This document shows positions 40,782 to 48,100 of a DNA stretch of 64,000 bases, piece after piece. Positions within the stretch are counted from its first letter, which is position 1. The number at the start of each line of letters is the position of its first letter. The DNA lies in contig NC_017955.1 of NCBI RefSeq assembly GCF_000306785.1, positions 3,968,001 through 4,032,000 of the forward strand, read 5' to 3'. Position numbers and translations under genes: made by a program. Origin of the DNA: Modestobacter italicus (GTDB taxonomy: Bacteria; Actinomycetota; Actinomycetes; Mycobacteriales; Geodermatophilaceae). A model generated the notes under the pieces. It searched no databases. It worked only from the letters and a program-made list of their open reading frames with translations, and was not told the DNA's origin.

Positions 40782-41753
40782 TCAGTCGGCGATGCCGACG
40801 GCTTCCTTCGCCAGACCCGCCACGGTGGTCTGCGCGGCGCTGATCACGCTGGACCGCTTCTTGCGCGTCTCCTCGTACCGGATGATCACGCGGACGTCGT
40901 GAGCGCTGGTCAGGCCCTTGACGGCCTTCGCCGCGTCGGCGGTCGACAGCGAGTCGTAGCCCTTGATCGGCAGCTCGTCGGCGGAGACGTCGCCGAGCTC
41001 CTCCCGGGCGGCCTTGGCAGTGTCGGCCGCGAGGCGGTTGCCCTCGCGGCGGGCGATCCGCTCGGCGCGGCGCAGCGAGGCGCTGCGGCCGACGACCAGG
41101 GTCTCCCGGACGGCGCCGGAGAACTGCGCGGCCTTGCCGGCCACCCCGGTGAGCCGGTCCTCGGCCTCGTCGCCGACCTGCTGCACCGAGTCGACGGCGC
41201 GGTTGACGGTGTTGGCGGCGAAGCGCACCGGCAGGTTGACCAGCCGGGTGGCGCCGCCGGCGACCCGCTGCAGCGGGGTGGCCCGCAGCGCGGCCGGGCC
41301 GCCGAGGGCCTCCTCGGCGAGGACGACGGTGAGCCACTCGACGGTGGCCTCGTGCGCGGTGATGAGGCGCTCGGCCAGCCGCTGGACCGCGTGCTGCTCC
41401 GCCGTCTGGGCCAGCACCTTGAGGTAGGTGGCCCGGTCGAGCAGCTGGTGCTCGAGGCTGAGGTCGGTCAGCAGGGCCTCCTCGATCGGCCCGGCCTGCT
41501 CCAGCATCGCCTTCAGCAGGGCGCCGAGCCGGCCCAGGGCGGGGGTCACGACGTCCGGGACGCCGCCGAGGGCGCGGAGCTGCTCGGTGATGGCCCGGGC
41601 GCGCTCGGCGGCGTGGTCGGCGTTCTGCTCCAGCTCGCGGCGGACCGCGTCGGTGCGCGCCTGCGCGACCCGGGTGCGGGCGACCTGCTCCTCGGTCTGC
41701 GTGAGCAGCAGCAGGGCGCGGAGCTGGTTGACGAGGGGGGTGGTGTCGGTCAT
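40782..41753 (-). CDS. Long helical protein, ferritin-like domain type
   Basis: This 323-residue, almost wholly helical protein has charged amphipathic helices at residues 8-75 (NQLRALLLLTQTEEQVARTRV). A block follows around 105-160 with DLSLEHQLLDRATYLKVLAQ and ERLITAHEATVEWLTVVLAEE. The spacing of Glu/His pairs (LEHQLLDR, AHEATVEW) is like a four-helix ferritin-like bundle, an assignment also given to similar actinobacterial proteins, but I cannot confirm metal ligands. The C-terminus has ELPIKGYDSLSTADAAKAVKGL. Function is unknown, perhaps in stress. A GGGAG site supports the ATG at 41753. It is divergent from the TetR gene. Confidence 0.6.
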   Translation of the reverse strand: MTDTTPLVNQLRALLLLTQTEEQVARTRVAQARTDAVRRELEQNADHAAERARAITEQLRALGGVPDVVTPALGRLGALLKAMLEQAGPIEEALLTDLSLEHQLLDRATYLKVLAQTAEQHAVQRLAERLITAHEATVEWLTVVLAEEALGGPAALRATPLQRVAGGATRLVNLPVRFAANTVNRAVDSVQQVGDEAEDRLTGVAGKAAQFSGAVRETLVVGRSASLRRAERIARREGNRLAADTAKAAREELGDVSADELPIKGYDSLSTADAAKAVKGLTSAHDVRVIIRYEETRKKRSSVISAAQTTVAGLAKEAVGIAD

Positions 41754-41822
41754 GCGGGGCTCCCGAGGTTCGGTGGTGACCTGACGGTTCCCCCATGCCC
41801 CCCGACACGCAGGCGCTAACTC

Positions 41823-41844
41823 TTGCAAGCAGATTGCTAGCAGT
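41823..41844. promoter_or_regulatory. Tandem operator candidate before TetR gene
   Basis: Two adjacent 11-base units, TTGCAAGCAGA and TTGCTAGCAGT, form a direct repeat, and each holds a small palindrome. They lie in the divergent gap between the ferritin-like and TetR genes. TetR-type repressors usually act on such sites in their own promoter. Confidence 0.45.
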
Positions 41845-41958
41845 GTCGGTCGTCACACAGGTCCGTGCGTGCCCGCCCCGGACGGGGTACCGGACAGGGC
41901 AGCTGGGCCTCCGGTCCCCGGGAGCGAGGACAGTGGAGCCGACGCGAGGAGAGCGACT

Positions 41959-42759
41959 GTGCCGACGGCAACGAGCGACGACGACCGGGACCCGGACCTG
42001 GTGGCGGTGAACGAGGGCGTGGACGTCGCCGGCGAGCTGACCCGACCGGGCGGCCTGGACCGCGAGCGGATCCTCCGCGGGGCGGTCGACTTCATCGACG
42101 CGCACGGTCTCGCCGCGCTGACCATGCGCCGGCTCGGCGCCTCCCTCGGCGTGGAGGCGATGGCGCTCTACCGCTACGTCCCGGGCCGCGAGGACCTGCT
42201 GGACGGCGTCGTCGACATGGTCGTGGAGACGCTGTTCGTGAAGGACGACGGCGACGACCTCTACATCGAGGAGCACCACGGCTGGCAGGACTACCTGATG
42301 CGGCTGGGCCACGGCATCCGCCGGATCGCCCTGGCGCACCCCTCGGTCTTCCCGCTGGTCGCCAGCCGCCCGCCGGCCGCCCCGTGGGTGCGGCCGCCGC
42401 TGCGCAGCCTGCGCCTGGTCGAGTCCTTCCTGGGCACGCTGACCGAGGGCGGCTTCTCCGACCAGGCGGCGGTGGCCGCCTACCGGGCCTACTCCAGCTT
42501 CCTGCTCGGCCACCTGCTGCTCGAGGTCACCCAGCTCGGCGCCCAGGTGAGCCTGCTCGACCAGCCCGAGGGCGACCCCGAGGCGCAGCGGAAGACCGAC
42601 CTGAGCGTGTTCCCGAACCTGCTGCGGACCGAGCAGCTGCTGTCGCTGGACAAGTCGGCCGCGGAGTTCGAGGACGCGCTGGAGAACCTGCTCGACCGGC
42701 TGGAGCGGGTGCTGCACGAGGCGCAGACCTCCGACGGGGAGGTCGCCGACCTCGCCTGA
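41959..42759 (+). CDS. TetR-family regulator with TetR_C-type ligand domain
   Basis: This 266-residue regulator has an N-terminal acidic tail and then the TetR HTH at about residues 35-80 (LDRERILRGAVDFIDAHGLA, MRRLGASLGVEAMALYRYV). The C-terminal helical ligand domain continues with PGREDLLDGVVDMVVE and FLLGHLLLEVTQLGAQ. The LYRYVPGREDLLDGVVD stretch is characteristic of the TetR_C_1 (tetracycline-repressor-like) group. The GTG at 41959 is favoured by a GAGGAG site eight bases ahead. The tandem repeat at 41823-41844 is a plausible operator. Its target may be the divergent ferritin-like gene or itself. Confidence 0.85.
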   Translation: MPTATSDDDRDPDLVAVNEGVDVAGELTRPGGLDRERILRGAVDFIDAHGLAALTMRRLGASLGVEAMALYRYVPGREDLLDGVVDMVVETLFVKDDGDDLYIEEHHGWQDYLMRLGHGIRRIALAHPSVFPLVASRPPAAPWVRPPLRSLRLVESFLGTLTEGGFSDQAAVAAYRAYSSFLLGHLLLEVTQLGAQVSLLDQPEGDPEAQRKTDLSVFPNLLRTEQLLSLDKSAAEFEDALENLLDRLERVLHEAQTSDGEVADLA

Positions 42760-42834
42760 CCCGGCGCAGAAAACCACGCGCACGGGGTTTGGCGGAGCGA
42801 CGTCCGCAATTCACGACCAGGGTTGTTTACGCAG

Positions 42835-42849
42835 TAAACGCACGGGCAC
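42835..42849. promoter_or_regulatory. Dyad GTTTAC-GCA-GTAAAC upstream of PRC/DUF2382 gene
   Basis: This is a perfect six-base inverted repeat around GCA, 75 bases before the stress-protein start, in a local AT-rich patch. It could be an operator or part of a promoter. I see no definite sigma-factor consensus. Confidence 0.35.
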
Positions 42850-42923
42850 AAGAGGCCCCGGCGGTCACCGCGCAGCACGGCGGAGACCCCGAGACCACCC
42901 AGACCCCCCTGGAGGAAACGCCC

Positions 42924-43808
42924 GTGATCACCCAGCAGGACATCACCGCCATCATCGGCAGCAACGCCGTGGACAGCGACGGGGACAAGCTCGGCAAGGT
43001 CGGCCAGGTCTACCTCGACGACCAGACCGGCAGCCCCGAGTGGGCCACCGTCAGCACCGGCCTGTTCGGCACCAAGGAGACCTTCGTCCCGCTGTCGGAC
43101 GCCTCCGTCGCCAACGGCACGCTGCGCGTGCCCTACGACAAGGCCAAGGTCAAGGACGCCCCCCGCGTCGACGCCGACCAGGGCCATCTCTCCCCCGCCG
43201 AGGAGGAGGAGCTCTACCGCTACTACGGCGTGGGCACCGGCACCGCCGGCCACACCGACACCGACACCACGCGCACCGCCGGGTACACCGACACGGACAC
43301 CACGCGCACCGCCGGGTACACCGACACGGACACGAACCGCCACGGCACCGTCGGCCACGACACCTCCGGCCCGACCACCGACAACGCGATGACCCGCTCC
43401 GAGGAGCAGCTCCGCGTCGGCACGCAGAACGTCGAGGCCGGCCGCGCCCGCCTGCGCAAGTACGTCGTCACCGAGAACGTGACGACCACGGTCCCGGTCT
43501 CCCACGAGGAGGTCCGGATCGAGCGTGAGCCGATCACCGACGCCAACGTCGGCAACGCCCTCGACGGCCCGGCCATCTCCGAGGAGGAGCACGAGGTCGT
43601 CCTGCACGCCGAGCGCCCCGTGGTGGCCAAGGAGGCCGTCCCGGTCGAGCGCGTCCGGCTGGACGTCGACACCGTCACCGAGCAGGAGACGGTCACCGAC
43701 ACGGTGCGCAAGGAGCAGATCGACACCGACACGGACGGCGTCACGGACATCAACCGCAACCGCGACGGCGTCACGGACGTCACCCGCGACCGCGACCTCA
43801 ACCGCTGA
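42924..43808 (+). CDS. PRC-barrel and DUF2382 stress protein
   Basis: This 294-residue protein has a PRC-barrel domain at residues 1-90 (ITQQDITAIIGSNAVDSDGDKLGKVGQVYLDD represented by SDGDKLGKVGQVYLDD). A Thr/Asp-rich linker follows with three copies of an 11-residue unit (TAGYTDTDTTR, residues 107-139). The DUF2382 domain covers ~155-270 (LRVGTQNVEAGRARLRKYVV, VPVSHEEVRIEREPI). The tail repeats DGVTD and NRDGVTD. Such proteins are common in desiccation- and radiation-tolerant actinobacteria; their molecular role is not established. A GGAGG site precedes the GTG. The protein is very acidic. It is followed by a hairpin and then the 4-TM gene. Confidence 0.87.
   Translation: MITQQDITAIIGSNAVDSDGDKLGKVGQVYLDDQTGSPEWATVSTGLFGTKETFVPLSDASVANGTLRVPYDKAKVKDAPRVDADQGHLSPAEEEELYRYYGVGTGTAGHTDTDTTRTAGYTDTDTTRTAGYTDTDTNRHGTVGHDTSGPTTDNAMTRSEEQLRVGTQNVEAGRARLRKYVVTENVTTTVPVSHEEVRIEREPITDANVGNALDGPAISEEEHEVVLHAERPVVAKEAVPVERVRLDVDTVTEQETVTDTVRKEQIDTDTDGVTDINRNRDGVTDVTRDRDLNR
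43242..43340 (+). repeat. Three 33-bp in-frame tandem repeats
   Basis: Units start at 43242, 43275 and 43308 and encode TAGHTDTDTTR, TAGYTDTDTTR and TAGYTDTDTNR. The second and third are nearly identical in DNA, showing recent duplication. The repeat is in the linker of the PRC/DUF2382 protein and may vary in copy number between strains. Confidence 0.85.
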
Positions 43809-43814
43809 TCTCCG

Positions 43815-43841
43815 CTGAGGGCCGGGCAACCCGGCCCTCAG
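43815..43841 (+). terminator. Hairpin terminator after PRC/DUF2382 gene
   Basis: A perfect 12-bp stem CTGAGGGCCGGG with its complement closes a CAA loop, seven bases beyond the stop codon. Confidence 0.7.
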
Positions 43842-43981
43842 CCGCGGGACCAGCCGGCCGCCGTCCTGACGGGGGCCGGCTGATCCCGCATGCCCTGAAC
43901 TCGTCGCGGCCGGTGAGCGGCTGCTCGCCCACCGGCCGCGGCGGCCCACCCCGCACAGCACGCCATCCACCTGGAGACCCC

Positions 43982-44635
43982 ATGGCCACCAGTTCGACCC
44001 CGGAGTCCTCGAGCGCGACCAGCGCGCGGGAGACCGAGTTCCGCAACAACACCACCAGCGGTGCCCGCGCCAGCAAGGGCGCCGCCCGGGACGCCGTCGA
44101 CGCCCAGCACCAGCGCTTCGGCGGCATCAAGTGGGGCGCGGCCTTCTTCGGCTGGTTGTCGGCGAACGGCCTGGCCGTGCTGCTGATCGCCCTGGTCTCC
44201 GCCGCGGGCGTCGCCATCGGGCTGACCCAGGGCGTCCCCTCGGCCGACGAGGCCACCGCGAACGCCGGCGGCATCGGCCTCGGTGGCGGGATCGCCCTGC
44301 TGGTCGTGCTCTTCCTCGCCTACCTGGCCGGCGGCTACGTCGCCGGGCGGATGTCCCGCTTCGACGGTGCCCGGCAGGGCGTCGCCGTGTGGCTGATCGG
44401 CCTGCTGGTCGTCGTCGTCCTCGCGGTCGTCGGCGCCGTGGCCGGCGCCGAGTACAACGTGCTGTCGCAGCTGAACCTGCCGCGCATCCCGGTCGACGAG
44501 GGCACCGCCACGACCGCCGGGATCATCGCCCTGGTCGCGGTCCTGGTCGTGACCCTCATCGGCGCCGTCCTGGGCGGCAAGCTCGGCGAGCGCTTCCACC
44601 GCAAGGTCGACCGGGCCGGGTTCGCCGCCGCCTGA
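43982..44635 (+). CDS. Four-helix membrane protein of unknown function
   Basis: This 217-residue protein has a Ser/Thr-rich cytoplasmic head (1-45). Four membrane helices follow: ~50-75 (WGAAFFGWLSANGLAVLLIA), ~98-120 (GGGIALLVVLFLAYLAGGYV), ~132-158 (VWLIGLLVVVVLAVVGAVAG) and ~180-205 (AGIIALVAVLVVTLIGAVLGG). The end has a basic KLGERFHRKVDRAG tail. The GYVAGRMSRFDGARQG loop is a recognisable feature of actinobacterial stress-associated membrane proteins often lying near PRC/DUF2382 genes. A GGAG site precedes the ATG at 43982. No enzymatic motif is visible. Confidence 0.72.
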   Translation: MATSSTPESSSATSARETEFRNNTTSGARASKGAARDAVDAQHQRFGGIKWGAAFFGWLSANGLAVLLIALVSAAGVAIGLTQGVPSADEATANAGGIGLGGGIALLVVLFLAYLAGGYVAGRMSRFDGARQGVAVWLIGLLVVVVLAVVGAVAGAEYNVLSQLNLPRIPVDEGTATTAGIIALVAVLVVTLIGAVLGGKLGERFHRKVDRAGFAAA

Positions 44636-44648
44636 TCGTCCGCAGGAC

Positions 44649-44696
44649 CTGTACCGCCGTCGTCTGCCTGGGGGAAGGCCGTCGACGGCGGTACAG
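44649..44696 (+). terminator. Hairpin terminator after four-helix gene
   Basis: Perfect 14-bp arms CTGTACCGCCGTCG and CGACGGCGGTACAG flank a 20-base loop that itself contains a short GCC/GGC pair. It begins 13 bases after the stop. Confidence 0.65.
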
Positions 44697-44808
44697 CTGC
44701 GTCCGGGGCCTCCCCCTCGGCCGCAACAGGAGGGGCGGGTGGGGCGCCGGGGCCGGTGCGGCGGGCGTGTCGGCCCGGGGACCGCGCGGCGGGTCCCATG
44801 GTGGGGCC

Positions 44809-45048
44809 ATGGGGTTCCCGTACCGCACGGCTCGTGCCGTCCTGATGGTCGGGTCGCTCAGCGACCCCGCCGGCCAGCAGCCCCGGCTGATCGGACCCGC
44901 GCACGCCACCCTCGGGCTGTCCGGCGCGCGCGGCCGCAAGGCCCTCTGCGGCGCCTACGTCGCCCGCGACGAGGACGTCGCCTGGCCGCCCCGACCCGAG
45001 GTGTGCGACGCGCTCTGCTCCGACTGCAGCGAGCTCGCCCGGCTCTGA
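44809..45048 (+). CDS. Small Cys-containing hypothetical protein (79 residues)
   Basis: This is a 79-residue frame from the ATG at 44809. It has a hydrophobic-basic start (GFPYRTARAVLMVGSLSDP) and a C-terminal cysteine set, ALCGAYVARDED and VCDALCSDCSELARL. The four cysteines could bind a metal. I recognise no family. The evidence that it is coding is its reasonable amino-acid use and the Cys pattern; no clear ribosome-binding site is seen, and an earlier in-frame start is possible. It precedes the large helicase gene by 123 bases. Confidence 0.5.
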   Translation: MGFPYRTARAVLMVGSLSDPAGQQPRLIGPAHATLGLSGARGRKALCGAYVARDEDVAWPPRPEVCDALCSDCSELARL

Positions 45049-45171
45049 CCGCCGTCCGCCCGGGCCGCTGACCAGGGCACTCCCGAACCACTCGACACCG
45101 CAGTCACAGCAGTCCCACGGCGCCGCCCGGCCTGACGGGAACGGTCCGTCCGCTCCGGTAGACACGGGCCC

Positions 45172-48100
45172 ATGGCCAACGTCGCGGACCTCCAGTGGGC
45201 TCCCGAGGAGCCGGTCGCACCGGCCTCCCCGGCCGTCTCGGCCGACGTCCCGGAGCCGCCGGCCGCGGCGCTGGCGCAGCTCGCCGCCCACGTCCGGCCC
45301 GAGGACCCCGCCGTCGGGGCGCTGCTCGCCGAGGCGGCCGAGCTCCTCGAGGCGGGCACCGGCAGCGGCAGCATGGCCGGCTGGGCCGACGACGCCGAGC
45401 GGGTCGACGAGGTGGTCGAGGCGCTGACCTGGGCCGTCCGCCGCCGCGAGGTCCGCTGGCAGGAGATCCCCGTCGACGGCGATCCGGCCGACCGGCCGCT
45501 GCGCTCCCCCGGCGAGCTGCTCGACGGCCGCACCGGCACGGCGCTGGACCTCGTGCTCACCCTGGCCGCCGCGTTCGAGCAGGCCGGCCTGCGCCCGTTG
45601 CTGTGGCTCGTCCCGGGCCACGCCTTCCTCGGCTACTGGCGCGAGGAGCGGAGCGCCGGGGCCGCGGCGACCACCGACGTCAGCGCCCTGGTCGACCTCG
45701 TCGAGCAGGGCCGGATCGGGCTGGTCGAGACCCGGCTGCTCACCGACCGCGGCAACACCAGCGCCGACCTGGACGGCCCGGCCCGCTCCGCCTGGCTGAC
45801 CGGGGACCTCGCCGGCGTCCTCGGGGTCACCGACGTGCACCGCGCCCGCTCCGAGGGCATCCGGCCGCTGCCGCCCCGCACCGTCGACGCCCCTCCGGAC
45901 GACGACCCGGCGGACGACGCCGCGGAGGCGCCGGCGGCCGAGCCGGCAACGCAGCCCCGGACCCCGCTGCAGCGCTGCGCGGACACCCTGCTCGACCTGG
46001 GCCGGGGCAACCCGCTGGTCGACCTCCCGACGGGCGCCGGCCTGCCGCTGGCCGTGCCGCCGACCGCGCTCCCGGTGCTGGAGGACCTGGTCGGCGCCGG
46101 CGCGACGCTCACCCTGCTGGCGACCGACCGGGCCGCCGGTCCGCACCCGGAGCCTGCGCCGCGCCCGGCCGGCGAGCCGTCCGCGGAGCAGTTGCTGTCC
46201 GAGCACCGCTCGGTGCACGGAGCCCTCCCGGAGGCCGAGCACCTGCCGCGGCTGCGGGCCCTCGCGCACGACGCGCGCACCGTGCTCGAGGAGACCGGCG
46301 CCAACGACCTGCACCTCGCCCTGGGCACCCTGGTGTGGGAGCTCGACGGCGCCCCGGTCCGCTCGCCGCTGGTGCTGGTGCCCGTCGTCTTCACCGTCGA
46401 CGGCCGGGGCGCCCGGCTGACCGCCGACGAGTCCGGCGCCGCCACCCCCAACGAGTGCCTGCGGGAGCTGCTGCGCCGACAGTGCGGGCTGACCGTGCCC
46501 GGGCTGGACACGCCCTCCGCCGACGGCGCAGGCACCGACCTGACCGCCGCGCTGCAGGCGGTGCGCGCCGCCGTGGCCGAGCGCTCGTTGCCGTGGCGGG
46601 TGGAGCCGACCGCGGAGCTGGCCGTGCTCCCGCTCGCCGACGTCCGGCTGTGGCAGGACCTCGACCGGCACGCGGCCGACCTCGAGGCGCACCCCCTGGT
46701 GGCCGCCCTGACCGGTGCCCCGGACGCAGCCGCCACCGACCCGGCGCCGGCGGCCGACGTGGACCTCGACGAGCTCGCCGCCCGCTGCCCGCTGCCCGCC
46801 GACGCCGACCAGCTGCAGGCGGTCGCCGAGGGCACCGCCGGGCGCACCTTCGTGCTCGAGGGCCCGCCCGGCACCGGCAAGACCCAGACCATCGCCAACC
46901 TGGTCACCCACGCCGTCGCGGAGGGCCGGCGGGTGCTCATCGTCGCGGGCAAGCGGGTCGCGCTCGACGTCCTCGCCCGCCGGCTCGACGCGGTGGGCCT
47001 GGGCCCCATCACCCTCGACCTGCACGCCCGGGGCAGCCGGCCGGCCGTCGTCCGCGCGCAGGTCCGCACCGCCCTGGCCCACGCGGTCGACGTCGACGAG
47101 CCGGGCCTGACCACCGACGCCGAGGACCTCGCCTCGGCCACCCGCACGCTGGCCCGGTACGCCGAGCGGCTGCACGCCGAGAACGCCGGCGGGCTGTCGT
47201 TCGCCTCGGCGCACGACGCGCTGCTGGCCACCGACGCCGGCACCCCGGCGCTGCCGGTGACGCCGGCCTTCGCCGCCCGGGCCGACGCCGACGTGGTGAC
47301 CGCGGTGCGCCGCGCGCTCGCCCTGCTGCCCGACATCGCCGGCCTGGCCCGCCCCTCGGCCGGGCACGCCTGGGGCTTCATCGACAGCATCGACCTGGAC
47401 ATCACCGCGGTCCAGCAGGCCGCCGCCGCCGTCGACGCCGCCGTCCGCGAGCTGCCCGGCGAGGGCGGGCTGGCCGGTGCCGTGCGCGCGGTCCGGTCGG
47501 TCGAGGACCTGGACACCCTGCTGCACCTGCTCACCGGCCCGCGGGTGACGCTGGACGTGCTCGACGAGGTGCGCTCGCCGCGCTGGGCCGCGGCCACCGC
47601 CGACGTCACCGGCGAGGTCGCCGCGCTGACCGGCGCCGTGCACCCCGCGTTCGAGACGGTCACCCCCGACGCGCTCGCGCTGCCGCTGGCCGACCTGGTC
47701 GACCGGGCGCGGGCCGTCGCCGCCACCGGCTGGTGGGGCCGGCGCGGCACGCTCGCCGACCTCCGCGAGCAGCTGGCGCCGGTCCTGGCGCCCGGTGCGA
47801 CCCTGCGGACCAAGGACGTGCCGGCGCTGCTGGAGTCCCTCGGCCGGCTCCAGGCCGCGGTGCACGGCCTCGCGGCCCGTGCCGTCACCATCCCCGGCCT
47901 GCAGGTGCCGGCCGGGTGGAACCCGTTCGTGGACGCCGGTCGCTTCGTGCTGGACGCCGAGGTGCGCTGGCTGCGCCGGGCCGCCGCCGCCGTCGACGGC
48001 TCCACCGTGCCGGCCGCGGCACTGCGCCGCTTCCTCACCGGCGGACCGGTCGCGGACGCCGCGTCGGCACGCACCGTCGCCCGGCTCCGGGACGCCGTGG

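Noticed and set aside
43242-43340. Regular repeats considered as a CRISPR array
   Set aside because: The 33-bp units are directly abutting, with no spacers, are in frame, and encode part of a protein linker.
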